From Euonymus europaeus (taxonomy: Eukaryota; Streptophyta; Magnoliopsida; Celastrales; Celastraceae), in contig OY756970.1 in assembly GCA_963580455.1 (NCBI GenBank), positions 10,540,001-10,604,000 on the forward strand: a stretch of 64,000 bases of DNA. The letters are read 5' to 3'. The notes below the pieces were generated by a model. It was not told where the DNA came from. It did not search any database and saw nothing but the letters and a program-made list of their open reading frames with translations. Made by a program: the position numbers and the translations under genes. Shown here piece by piece: positions 1 through 11,479 of this stretch (position 1 is the stretch's first letter; each line of letters opens with the position of its first letter).

Positions 1-87
1 ATATGCTTCCTGGATTATTTTGATGCCAAAACCCCAACTATCAATGACAAATGGATAAAACCATTAAAAGCTACTTCATAGTGAGAG

Positions 88-248
88 TTGAGCAATTCCG
101 GACCATCAAAGTTGCTCGGTGCACACTTTTTATTGTTCCTTCTATGTCAAATTTTCCGAGTATAGGCTTCCGAGATTATTTCGATGCGAAAACACCAACT
201 TTATAAGGCAAATGGACAGAAACATTAAAAGATCCTCCATAGAGAGAG
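88..248 (+). repeat. Type A monomer (representative, 161 bp)
   Basis: This is a clear example of the A half of the dimer. Landmarks by position in the consensus monomer: GAGCAATTCCGGACC at the start, containing the 6-bp palindrome TCCGGA; GTGTACAC near 32-39 (this copy reads GTGCACAC); GTATAGGCTTCC or GTATAAGCTTCC near 73-84; TTTCGATGCGAAA near 92-104; ACTTTATAAGAC near 111; AACGTT near 134 (AACATT here); and a CCATAGAGAGAG end. The later A copies differ mainly by single substitutions. The AAGCTT form carries a HindIII site and the AGGCTT form does not. Confidence 0.95.
179..191. other. Short dyad TTTCG-ATG-CGAAA of A monomers (representative)
   Basis: TTTCG at 179-183 pairs with CGAAA at 187-191 around a 3-bp centre. 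The B monomers carry a different dyad at the same place: TTTTG at 339-343 and CAAAA at 348-352 around ATGC. Both classes thus keep a small dyad, although two bases differ between them. C (TTTCG...CCAAAA) and some D (TTTTG...CGAAAA) combine the halves and lose or weaken it. Confidence 0.8.
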
Positions 249-250
249 TT

Positions 251-278
251 GAGCAACTTCGAATCATCAAAGTTGCTC
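251..278. other. 9-bp inverted repeat of B monomers (representative)
   Basis: GAGCAACTT at 251-259 is the exact reverse complement of AAGTTGCTC at 270-278, with a 10-bp spacer. The same perfect dyad occurs in most B and D monomers. In A monomers the left arm reads GAGCAATTC, leaving only six paired bases (GAGCAA/TTGCTC), and in F it is lost. A strong dyad therefore appears about once per 321 bp. Whether a protein binds it, or it forms a cruciform, is inference. Confidence 0.85.
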
Positions 279-279
279 G

Positions 280-287
280 GTGTACAC
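280..287. other. 8-bp palindrome GTGTACAC (representative)
   Basis: A perfect 8-bp palindrome, present directly after the 9-bp inverted repeat in most monomers of all classes and containing a BsrGI site (TGTACA). It is lost in the GTTGTAGAC and GGTGTAGAC variants common in A'-associated B monomers, and changed in GGTATACAC copies (34,481, 35,444, 36,407). Confidence 0.85.
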
Positions 288-3119
288 TTTTTATTGTTCT
301 TTTATGTCAAATTTTACGAGTATATGCTTCCTGTATTATTTTGATGCCAAAACCCCAACTATCAATGACAAATGGACAAAACCGTTAAAAGCTACTTCAT
401 AGTGAGAGTTGAGCAATTCTGGACCATCAAAGTTGCTCGGTGTACACTTTTTATTGTTCCTTCTATGTCTAATTTTACGAGTATAAGCTTCCTAGATTAT
501 TTTGATGCGAAAACACCGTCTTTATAAGACAAATGGACAAAAACGTTAAAAGATCCTCCATAGAGAGAGTTGAGCAACTTCGAATCATCAAATTCGCTCG
601 GTGTACAATTTTTATTGTTCTTTTATGTCAAATTTTACGAGTATATGCTTCCTGGATTATTTTGATGCCAAAACCCCAACTATCAATGACAAATGGATAA
701 AACCCTTAAAAGCTACTTCATAGTGAGAGTTGAGCAATTCCGGACCATCAAAGTTGCTCGGTGTACACTTTTTATTGTTCCTTCTATGTCAAATTTTACG
801 AGTATAGGCTTCCGAGATTATTTCGATGCGAAAACACCAACTTTATAAGACAAATGGAGAAAAACATTAAAAGATCCTCCATAGAGAGAGTTGAGCAACT
901 TCGAATCACCAAAGTTGCTCGGTGTACACTTTTTATTGTTCTTTTATGTCAATTTTTACGAGTATATGCTTCCTGGATTATTTTGATGCCAAAACTCCAA
1001 CTATCAATGACAAATGGACAAAACCGTTAAAAGCTACTTCATAGTGAGAGTTGAGCAATTCCGGACCATCAAAGTTGCTCGGTGTACACTTTTTATTTTT
1101 CATTCTATGTCAGATTTTATGAGTATAAGCTTCCTAGATAATTTTGATGCGAAAACACCATCTTTATAAGAGAAATGGACAAAAACGTTAAAAGATCCTC
1201 CATAGAGAGAGTTGAGCAACTTCGAATCATCAAATTTGCTCGATGTACACTTTTTATTGTTCTTTTATGTCAAATTTTACGAGTATATTCTTCCTGGATT
1301 ATTTTGATGCCAAAACCCCAACTATCAATGACATATGGATAAAACCCTTAAAAGCTACTTCATAGTGAGAGTTGAGCAATTCCGGACCATCAAAGTTGCT
1401 CGTTGTACACTTTTTATTGTTTGTTCTATGTCAAATTTTAGAGTATAGGCTTCCTAGACTATTTCGATGCGAAAACACCAACTTTATAAGACGAATAGAC
1501 AAAAACGTTAAAAGATCCTCTATAGAGAAGGTTGAGAAACTTTGAATCATCAAAGTTGCTCGGTACATTTTTTATTGTTCTTTTGTGTCAAATTTTATGA
1601 GTCTATGCTTCCGGGATTATTTTGATGCCAGAACCCCAACTATCAACGACAAAAGGACAAAACTGTTAAAAGCTACTTCATAGTGAGAGTTGAGCAATTC
1701 TGGACCATCAAAGTTGCTCGGTGTACACTTTTTATTGTTCCTTCTATTTCAGATTTTAGGAGTATAAGCTTCCTAGATTATTTTGATGCGAAAACATCAT
1801 CTTTATAGGACAAATGGACAAAAACGTTAAAAGATCCTCCATAGAGAGAGTTGAGCAACTTCGAATCATCAAATTTGCTCGGTGTACACTTTTTATTGTT
1901 CTTTTATGTCAAATTTTACGAGTATATGCTTCCTGGATTATTTCGATGCCAAAACCCCAACTATCAATGACAAATGGATAAAACCCTTAAAAGCTACTTC
2001 ATAGTGAGAGTTGAGCGATTTCGGACCATCAAAGTTGCTCGGTGCACACTTTTTATTGTTCCTTCTATGTCAAATTTTACGAGTATAGGCTTCCGAGATT
2101 ATTTCGATGCGAAAACACCAACTTTATAAGAGAAATGGACAAAAACATTAAAAGATCCTCCATAGAGAGAGTTGAGCAACTTCGAATCATCAAAGTTGCT
2201 CGGTGTACACTTTTTATTGTTCTTTTATGTCAAATTTTACGAGTAAATGCTTCCTGGATTATTTTGATGCCAAAACCCCAACTATCAATGACAAATGGAC
2301 AAAACCGTTAAAAGCTACCTCATAGTGAGAGTTGAGCAATTCCGAACCATCAAAGTTGCTCGTTGTACACTTTTTACTGTTCCTTCTATGTCAGATTTTA
2401 CGAGTATAAGCTTCCTAGATAATTTTGATGCGAAAACACCATCTTTATAAGACAAATGGACAAAAACGTTAAAAGATCCTCCATAGAGAGAGTTGAGCAA
2501 CTTCGAATCATCAAATTTGGTCGGTGTACACATTTTATTGTTCTTTTATGTCAAATTTTACGAGTATATGCTTCCTGGATTATTTTGATGCCAAAACCCC
2601 AACTATCAATGACAAATGGATAAAATCCTTAAACGCTACTTCATAGTGAGAGTTGAGCAATTCCGGACCATCAAAGTTGCTCGTTGTACACTTTTTATTA
2701 TTTGTTCTATGTCAAATTTTAGAGTATAGGCTTCCTAGACTATTTAGATGCGAAAACACCAACTTTATAAGACGAATGGACAAAAACGTTAAAAGATCCT
2801 CCATAGAGAGAGTTGAGCAACTTTGAATCATCAAAGTTGCTCGGTGTAAACTTTTTATTGTTCATTTATTTCAAATTTTACGAGTATATGCTTCCTGAAT
2901 TATTTTGATGCCAAAACCCCAACTATCAATGACAAATGGATAAAACCATTAAGATATACTTCATAGTGAGAGTTGAGCAATTCCGGACCATCAAAGTTGC
3001 TCGGTGTACACTTTTTATTGTTCCTTCTATGTCAAATTTTACGAGTATAAGCTTCCTAGATTGTTTCGATGCGAAAACAACAACTTTATAAGACAAATAG
3101 ACAAAAATGTTAAAAGATC

Positions 3120-3160
3120 CTCCTTAGAGAGAGTTGAGCAATTCCGGACCATCAAAGTTG
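3120..3160 (+). other. Monomer-deletion junction in long duplication copy 1
   Basis: After CTCCTTAGAGAGAG, copy 1 goes straight into TTGAGCAATTCCGGACC with CTCAATG (3,134 onward). At the matching point copy 2 (about 10,360) has a full B-type monomer first. The result in copy 1 is two A-like starts in a row, breaking the A-B alternation, and a change of offset from 7,226 to 7,386. Confidence 0.85.
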
Positions 3161-3774
3161 CTCAATGTACACTTTTTATTGTTCTTCTATGTCTAATTTT
3201 ACGAGTATAAGCTTTCTAGATTATTTCGATGCGAAAACACCAACTTTATAAGACAAATGGAGAAAAACGTTAAAAGATCCTTCATAGAGAGAGTTGAGCA
3301 ACTTCGAATCATCAAAGTTGCTCGGTGTACACTTTTTATTGTTCTTTTATGTCAAATTTTACGAGTATATGCTTCCTGGATTATTTTGATGCCAAAACCC
3401 CAATTATCAATGACAAATGGATAAAACCATTAAAAGCTACTTAATAGTGAGAATTGAGCAATTCCGGACCATCAAAGTTGCTCGGTGTACACTTTTTATT
3501 GTTCCTGCTATGTCAAATTTTACGAGTATAGGCTTCCGAGATTATTTCGATGCGAAAACACCAACTTTATAAGACAAATGGACAAAAACGTTAAAAGATC
3601 CTCCATAGAGAGAGTTGAGAAACTTCGAATCATCAAAGTTGATCGGTGTACACTTTTTATTGTTCTTTTATGTCAAATTTTACGAGTATATGCTTCCTGG
3701 ATTATTTTGATGCCAAAACCCCAACTATCAATGACAAATGGACAAAACCGTTAAAAGCTACTTCATAGTGAGAG

Positions 3775-3933
3775 TTGAGCAATTCCGGATCATCAAAGTT
3801 GCTCAATGTACACTTTTTATTGTTCTTCTATGTCAAATTTTACGAGTATAAGCTTCCTAGATTATTTCGATGCCAAAACCTCAACTTTCTTATGACAAAT
3901 GGAAAACCGTTTATAGCTCCTCCATAGAGTGAG
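3775..3933 (+). repeat. Type C monomer (representative, 159 bp)
   Basis: A third class that follows a B monomer and precedes a D monomer. Markers are TTGCTCAATGTACAC (the CGG of other classes is CAA), GTTCTTCTATGTC, GATGCCAAAAC combined with A-like TTTCG, ACTTTCTTATGAC, and an end reading GTTTATAGCTCCTCCATAGAGTG. A subclass with CACTAAC and AATCCTTTATAGC recurs, for example near 5,660, 13,033, 22,025, 26,525 and 30,225. The C class marks one position inside the longer HORs. Confidence 0.9.
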
Positions 3934-4093
3934 TTGAGCAACTTCGGACTATCAAAGTTGCTCGGTGTACACTTTTTATTGTTCTTCTATGTCAAATTTT
4001 ACGAGTGTAAAGTTCCTAGATTATTTCGATGCGAAAACTCCAACTTTATAAGACAAATGGACAAAAACGTTAAAAGATCCTCCATAGAGAGAG
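3934..4093 (+). repeat. Type D monomer (representative, 160 bp)
   Basis: Always seen directly after C. It starts TTGAGCAACTTCGGACTATC and so keeps the 9-bp dyad GAGCAACTT/AAGTTGCTC, but with the spacer CGGACTATCA. It continues with GTTCTTCTATGTC and GTGTAAGTTTCC or GTATAAGTTTCC, with A-like TTTCGATGCG or TTTTGATGCG in the second half. One subclass has GGAAAAAAACGTT (for example near 5,832 and 13,217) and precedes the 7-bp-longer E monomer. Confidence 0.9.
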
Positions 4094-6993
4094 TTGAGCA
4101 ACTTCGAATCATCAAAGTTGCTCGGTGTATACTTTTTTATTGTTCTTTTATGTCAAATTTTACGAGTATATGCTTCCTGGATTATTTTGATGCCAAAACC
4201 CAAAACCCCAACTATCAATGACAAATGTATAAAACCATTTAAAGCTATTTTATAGTGAGAGTTGAGCAATTCCAGACCATCAAAGTTGCTCGGTGTACAC
4301 TTTTTATTGTTCCTTCAATGTCAAATTTTATGAGTATATGCTTCCTAGATTATTTCGATGCGAAAACACCATCTTTATAGGACAAATAGACAAAAACGTT
4401 AAAAGATCCTTCATAGAAAGAGTTGAGCAACTTCGAATCATCAAAGTTGCTCGGTGTACACTTTTTATTGTTCTTTTATGTCAAATTTTACGAGTATATG
4501 TTTCCTAGGATTATTTTGATGCCAAAACCCCAACTATAAATGACAAATGGATAAAACCATTAAAAGCTACTTCATAGTGAGAATTGAGCAATTTCGGACC
4601 ATCAAAGTTGCTCGGTGTACACTTTTTATTGTTCCTTCTATGTCAAATTTTACGAGTATAGGCTTCCGAGATTATTTCGATGCGAAAACACCAACTTTAT
4701 AAGACAAATGGACAAAAACGTTAAAAGATCCTCCATAGAGAGAGTTGAGTAACATCGAATCATCAAAGTTGCTCGGTGTACACTTTTTATTGTTCTTTAA
4801 TGTCAAATTTTACGAGTATATGCATCCTGGATTATTTTGATGCCAAAACCCAACTAGCAATGACAAATGGATAAAACCATTAAAAGCTACTTCATAGTGA
4901 GGGTTGATCAATTCCGGACCATCAAAGTTGCTCGGTGAACACTTTTTATTGTTCCTTCTATGTCAAATTTTACGAGTATAAGCTTCCGAGATTATTTCGA
5001 TGCGAAAACACCAACTTTATAAGACAAATGGACAAAAACGTTAAAAGATCCTCCATAGTGAGAATTGAGCAATTCCGGACCATCAAAGTTGCTCGGTGTA
5101 CACTTTTTATTGTTCTTTTATGTCAAATTTTACGAGTATATGATTCCTGGATTATTTTGATGCCAAAACCCCAACTATCAATGACAAATGGATAAAACCA
5201 TTACAAACTACTTCATAGTGAGAATTGAGCAATTCCGGACCATCAAAGTTGCTCGGTGTACACTTTTTATTGTTCCTTCTATGTCAAATTTTAAGAGTAT
5301 AAGCTTCCTAGATTATTTCGATGCGAAAACACCAACTTTTTAAGGCAAATGGACAAAAACGTTAAAAGATCATCCATAGAGAGAGTTGAGCAACTTCGAA
5401 TCATCAAAGATGCTCGGTGTACACTTTTTATTGTTCTTTTATGTCAAATTTTATGAGTATATGCTTCTGGATTATTTTGATGCCAAAACCCCAACTATCA
5501 ATGACAAATGGACAAAACCGTTAAAAGTTACTTCATAGTGAGAGTTGGGCAATTCCGGACCATCAAAGTTGCTCAATGTACACTTTTTATTGTTCTTCTA
5601 TGTCAAATTTTACGAGTATAAGCTTCCTAGATTATTTCGATGCCAAAACACTAACTTTCTTATGACAAATGGACAAAATCCTTTATAGCTCCTCCATAGA
5701 GTGAGTTGAGCAACTTCGGACTATCAAAATTGCTCGGTGTACACTTTTTATTGTTCTTCTATGTCAAATTTTACGAGTATAAGTTTCCTAGATTATTTCG
5801 ATGCGAAAACACCAACTTTATAAGACAAATGGAAAAAAACGTTAAAAGATCCTCCATAGAGAGATTTGAGCAACTTCGAATCATCAAAGTTGCTCGATGT
5901 ACACTTTTTATTGTTCTTTTATGTCACATTTTACGAGTATATGCTTCCTGGATTATTTTCATGCCAAAACCCAAAACTCCAACTTTCAATGACAAATGTA
6001 TAAAACCATTAAAAGCTACTTCATAGTGAGAGTTGAGCAATTCAAGACCATCAAAGTTGCTCGGTGTACACTTTTTATTGTTCCTTCTATGTCAAATTTT
6101 ACGAGAAATAGCTTCCTAGATTATTTCGATGCGAAAACACCAACTTTATAGAACAAATGGACAAAAACGTTAAAAGATCCTCCATAGAGAGAGTTGAGCA
6201 ACTTCGAATCATCAAAGTTGCTCGGTGTACACTTTTTATTGATTTTTTATGTCAAATTTTACGAGTATATGCTTCCTGGATTATTTTGATGGCAAAACCC
6301 CAACTATCAATGACAAATGGATAAAACTATTAAAAGCTACTTCATAGTGAGAGTTGAGTAATTCCGGACCATCAAAGTTGCTCGGTGTACACTTTTTATT
6401 GTTTCTTCTATGTCAAATTTTAGAGTATAGGCTTCCTAGATTATTTCGATGCGAAAACACCAACTTTATAAGAAAATGGACCAAAACGTTAAAAGATCCT
6501 CCATAGAGAGAGTTGAGCAACTTCGAATCATCAAAGTTGCTCGTTGTAGACTTTTTACTGTTCTTTTATGTCAAATTTTACGAGTATATGCTTCCTGGAT
6601 TATTTTGATGCCAAAACCCCAACCATCAATGACAAATGGATAAAACCATTGAAAGCTACTTCATAGTGAGAATTGAGCAATTCCGGACAATTAAAGTTGC
6701 TCGGTGTACACTTTTTATTGTTCCTGCTACGTCAAATTTTACGAGTATAGGCTTCCGAGATTATTTCGATGCGAAAATACCAACTTTATAAGAAAAATGG
6801 ACAAAAAAGTTAAAAGATCCTCCATAGAGAGAGTTGAGCAACTTCGAATCATCAAAGTTGATCGGTGTACACTTTTTATTGTTCTTTTACGTCAAATTTT
6901 ACGAGTATATGCTTCCTGGATTATTTTGATGCCAAAACCCCAACTATCAATGACAAATGGATAAAACTATTAAAAGCTACTTCATAGTGAGAG

Positions 6994-9520
6994 TTGAGTA
7001 ATTCCGGACCATCAAAGTTGCTCGGTGTACACTTTTTATTGTTTCTTCTATGTCAAATTTTAGAGTATAGGCTTCCTAGATTATTTCGATGCAAAAACAC
7101 CAACTTTATAAGAAAAATGGACAAAAACGTTAAAAGATCCTCCATAGAGAGAGTTGACCAACTTCGAATCATCAAAGTTGCTCGTTGTAGACTTTTTATT
7201 GTTCTTTTATGTCAAATTTTACGAGTATATGCTTCCTGGATTATTTTGATGCCAAAACCCTAACCATCAATGACAAATGGATAAAACCATTAAAAGCTAC
7301 TTCATAGTGAGCATTGAGTAATTCCGGACCATCAAAGTTGCTCGGTGTACACTTTTTATTGTTCCTGCTATGTCAAATTTTACGAGTATAGGCTTCCGAG
7401 ATTATTTCGATGCGAAAACACCAACTTTATAGGACCAATGGACAAAAACGTTAAAAGATCCTCCATAGAGAGAGTTGAGCAACTTCGAATCATCAAAGTT
7501 GATCGGTGTACACTTTTTATTGTTCTTTTATGTCAAATTTTACGAGTATATGCTTCCTTGATTATTTTGATGCTAAAACCCCAACTATCAATGACAAATG
7601 GATAAAACCATTAAAAGCTACTTCATAGTGAGGGTTGAGCAATTCCGGACTATCAAAGTTGCTCGGTGTACACTTTTTATTGTTTCTTCTATGTCAAATT
7701 TTACGAGTATAAGCTTCCTAGATTATTTCGATGCGAAAACACCAACTTTATATGACAAATGGACAAAAACGTTAAAAGATCCTCCATAGAGAGAGTTAAG
7801 AAACTTCGAATCATCAAAGTTGCTCGGTGTACACTTTTTATTGTTCTTTTATGTCAAATTCTACGAGTATAGGCTTCCTGGATTATTTTGATGCCAAAAC
7901 CCCAACTATCAATGACAAATGGACAAAACCGTTAAAAGCTACTTCATAGTGAGAGTTGAGCAATTCCGGATCATCAAAGTTGCTCAATGTACACTTTTTA
8001 TTGTTCTTCTATGTCAAATTTTACGAGTATAAGCTTCCTAGATTATTTCGATGCGAAAACACCAACTTTATAAGACAAATGGAGAAAAACGTTAAAAGAT
8101 CCTTCATAGAGAGAGTTGAGCAACTTCGAATCATCAAAGTTGCTCGGTGTACACTTTTTATTGTTCTTTTATGTCAAATTTTACGAGTATATGCTTCCTG
8201 GATTATTTTGATGCCAAAACCCCAATTATCAATGACAAATGGATAAAACTATTAAAAGCTACTTCATAGTGAGAGTTGAGTAATTCCGGACCATCAAAGT
8301 TGCTCGGTGTACACTTTTTATTGTTTCTTCTATGTCAAATTTTAGAGTATAGGCTTCCTAGATTATTTCGATGCAAAAACACCAACTTTATAAGAAAAAT
8401 GGACAAAAACGTTAAAAGATCCTCCATAGAGAGAGTTGACCAACTTCGAATCATCAAAGTTGCTCGTTGTAGACTTTTTATTGTTCTTTTATGTCAAATT
8501 TTACGAGTATATGCTTCCTGGATTATTTTGATGCCAAAACCCTAACCATCAATGACAAATGGATAAAACCATTAAAAGCTACTTCATAGTGAGAATTGAG
8601 CAATTCCGGACCATCAAAGTTGCTCGGTGTACACTTTTTATTGTTCCTGCTATGTCAAATTTTACGAGTATAGGCTTCCAAGATTATTTCGATGCGAAAA
8701 CACCAACTTTATAGGACAAATGGATAAAAACGTTAAAAGATCCTCATAGAGAGAGTTGAGCAACTTCGAATCATCAAAGTTGATCGGTGTACACTTTTTA
8801 TTGTTCTTTTATGTCAAATTTTACGAGTATATGCTTCCTGGATTATTTTGATGCCAAAACCCCAACTATCAATGACAAATGGATAAAACCATTAAAAGCT
8901 ACTTTATAGTGAGGGTTGAGCAATTCCGGACTATCAACGTTGCTCGGTGTACACTTTTTATTGTTTCTTCTATGTCAAATTTTACGAGTATAAGCTTCCT
9001 AGATTATTTCAATGCGAAAACACCAACTTTATATGACAAATGGACAAAAACGTTAAAAGATCCTCCATAGAGAGAGTTAAGAAACTTCGAATCATCAAAG
9101 TTGCTCGGTGTACACTTTTTATTGTTCTTTTATGTCAAATTCTACGAGTATAGGCTTCCTGGATTATTTTGATGCCAAAACCCCCAACTATCAATGACAA
9201 ATGGACAAAACCGTTAAAAGCTACTTCATAGTGAGAGTTGAGCAATTTTGGATCATCAAAGTTGCTCAATGTACACTTTTTATTGTTCTTCTATGTCAAA
9301 TTTTACGAGTATAAGCTTCCTAGATTATTTCGATGCGAAAAAACCAACTTTATAAGACAAATGGAGAAAAACGTTAAAAGATCCTTCATAGAGAGAGTTG
9401 AGCAACTTCGAATCATCAAAGTTGCTCGGTGTACACTTTTTATTGTTCTTTTATGTCAAATTTTACGAGTATATGCTTCCTGGATTATTTTGATGCCAAA
9501 ACCCCAACTATCAATGACAA
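6994..9520 (+). repeat. 1,282-bp (8-mer) HOR, two tandem copies
   Basis: Copy 1 is about 6,994-8,275 and copy 2 about 8,276-9,520. The order is A'-B-A-B-A-F-C/A hybrid-B. The offset is 1,282 bp at the start, 1,281 bp after a 1-bp deletion near 8,745 (GATCCTCATAG), and 1,282 bp again after a 1-bp insertion near 9,181 (AAACCCCCAAC). The pair sits where the two long-duplication copies abut, so it probably arose in the same rearrangement history. Confidence 0.85.
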
Positions 9521-11479
9521 ATGGACAAAACCGTTAAAAGCTACCTCATAGTGAGAGTTGAGCAATTCCGAACCATCAAAGTTGCTCGGTGTACACTTTT
9601 TACTGTTCCTTCTATGTCAGATTTTACGAGTATAAGCTTCCTAGATAATTTTGATGCGAAAACACCATCTTTATAAGACAAATGGACAAAAACGTTAAAA
9701 GATCCTCCATAGAGAGAGTTGAGCAACTTCGAATCATCAAATTTGCTCGGTGTACACATTTTATTGTTCTTTTATGTCAAATTTTACGAGTATATGCTTC
9801 CTGGATTATTTTGATGCCAAAACCTCAACTATCAATGACAAATGGATAAAACCCTTAAAAGCTACTTCATAGTGAGAGTTGAGCAATTCCGGACCATCAA
9901 AGTTGCTCGTTGTACACTTTTTATTGTTTGTTCTATGTCAAATTTTAGAGTATAGGCTTCCTAGACTATTTCGATGCGAAAACACCAACTTTATAAGACG
10001 AATGGACAAAAACGTTAAAAGATCCTCCATAGAGAGAGTTGAGCAACTTTGAATCATCAAAGTTGCTCGGTGTAAACTTTTTATTGTTCATTTATTTCAA
10101 ATTTTACGAGTATATGCTTCCTGAATTATTTTGATGCCAAAACCCCAACTATCAATGACAAATGGATAAAACCATTAAGATCTACTTCATAGTGAGAGTT
10201 GAGCAATTCCGGACCATCAAAGTTGCTCGGTGTACACTTTTTATTGTTCCTTCTATGTCAATTTTTACGAGTATAAGCTTCCTAGATTGTTTCGATGCGA
10301 AAACAACAACTTTATAAGACAAATAGACAAAAATGTTAAAAGATCCTCCTTAGAGAGAGTTGAGTAACTTCGAATCATCAAAGTTGCTCGGTGTACACTT
10401 TTTATTGTTCTTTTGTGTCAAATTTTACGAGTATATGCTTTCGGGATTATTTTGAAGCCAGAACCCCAACTATCAACGACAAAAGGACAAAATTGTTAAA
10501 AGCTACTTCATAGTGAGAGTTGAGCAATTCCGGACCATCAAAGTTGCTCAATGTACACTTTTTATTGTTCTTCTATGTCTAATTTTACGAGTATAAGCTT
10601 TCTAGATTATTTCAATGCGAAAACACCAACTTTATAAGACAAATGGAGAAAAACGTTAAAAGATCCTTCATAGAGAGAGTTGAGCAACTTCGAATCATCA
10701 AAGTTGCTCGGTGTACACTTTTTATTGTTCTTTTATGTCAAATTTTACGAGTATATGCTTCCTGGATTATTTTGATACCAAAACCCCAATTATCAATGAC
10801 AAATGGATAAAACCATTAAAAGCTACTTCATAGTGAGAATTGAGCAATTCCGGACCATCAAAGTTGCTCGGTGTACACTTTTTATTGTTCCTGCTATGTC
10901 AAATTTTACGAGTATAGGCTTCCGAGATTATTTCGATGCGAAAACACCAACTTTATAAGACAAATGGACAAAAACGTTAAAAGATCCTCCATAGAGAGAG
11001 TTGAGAAACTTCGAATCATCAAAGTTGATCGGTGTACACTTTTTATTGTTCTTTTATGTCAAATTTTACGAGTATATGCTTCCTGGATTATTTTGATGCC
11101 AAAACCCCAACTATCAATGACAAATGGACAAAACCGTTAAAAGCTACTTCATAGTGAGAGTTGAGCAATTCCGGATCATCAAAGTTGCTCAATGTACACT
11201 TTTTATTGTTCTTCTATGTCAAATTTTACGAGTATAAGCTTCCTAGATTATTTCGATGCCAAAACCCCAACTTTCTTATGACAAATGGAAAACCGTTTAT
11301 TGCTCCTCCATAGAGTGAGTTGAGCAACTTCGGACTATCAAAGTTGCTCGGTGTACACTTTTTATTGTTCTTCTATGTCAAATTTTACGAGTGTAAAGTT
11401 CCTAGATTATTTCGATGCGAAAACTCCAACTTTATAAGACAAATGGACAAAAACGTTAAAAGATCCTCCATAGAGAGAG

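Larger units (their letters stand above)
249..408 (+). repeat. Type B monomer (representative, 160 bp)
   Basis: This is the second half of the dimer. It differs from A in diagnostic blocks: GAGCAACTTCGAATCATC at the start, GTTCTTTTATGTC in place of GTTCCTTCTATGTC, GTATATGCTTCCTGG, TTTTGATGCCAAAACCCC, AACTATCAATGACAAATGG, and a CTACTTCATAGTGAGAG end. It holds a 9-bp inverted repeat, GAGCAACTT at 251-259 against AAGTTGCTC at 270-278, then GTGTACAC at 280-287. The strict alternation of A and B is the base register of the array. Confidence 0.95.
88..2652 (+). repeat. 4-monomer HOR (~641 bp), four copies
   Basis: Copies start at 88, 730, 1,372 and 2,011 (lengths 642, 642, 639 and 642). The fourth monomer of each is marked by a change in the right dyad arm (CATCAAATT before GCTCG, near 588, 1,228, 1,870 and 2,511), and the third by TCTAATTTT or TCAGATTTT with ACACCGTC, ACACCATC or ACATCATC. 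The copy at 1,372 begins with a divergent A-like monomer (GTTTGTTCTATG, AGAGTATAGG, CTAGACTATTTCG) that recurs at 2,653, so an 8-mer period of 1,281 bp overlies the 4-mer. Bases 1-87 are the end of a preceding B monomer. Confidence 0.8.
2300..7300 (+). repeat. Long segmental duplication, copy 1
   Basis: This segment recurs about 7.2-7.4 kb downstream. The offset is 7,226 bp up to about 3,130, 7,386 bp up to about 4,135, 7,385 bp to about 6,470 and 7,386 bp to about 7,000. Each step has a visible cause: copy 2 has one extra B-type monomer at about 10,360-10,520; copy 1 has one extra T in the tract near 4,131; and copy 1 lacks an A at about 6,472. Rare shared variants, such as AAAATGTTAAAAG with CTCCTTAGAG at 3,103-3,127 and 10,331-10,352, show common descent. 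The boundaries are soft because B monomers are so alike. Confidence 0.85.

Noticed and set aside
92..275. CENP-B box in the monomer
   Set aside because: The TTCG-containing places (TTTCGATGCGAAAAC and CTTCGAATCATCAAAG) lack the CGGG half and do not fit the box consensus NTTCGNNNNANNCGGGN.
251..278. Rho-independent terminator or RNA hairpin gene at the 9-bp inverted repeat
   Set aside because: There is a hairpin-capable dyad followed at a distance by TTTTT, but it recurs in hundreds of copies of a eukaryote-like satellite with no genes to terminate.
2315..2533. Minus-strand open frames at 2,315-2,533, 9,541-9,759 and 55,508-55,693
   Set aside because: These are chance openings on the other strand of the same satellite; the first two are copies of one another through the long duplication. 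No coding evidence.
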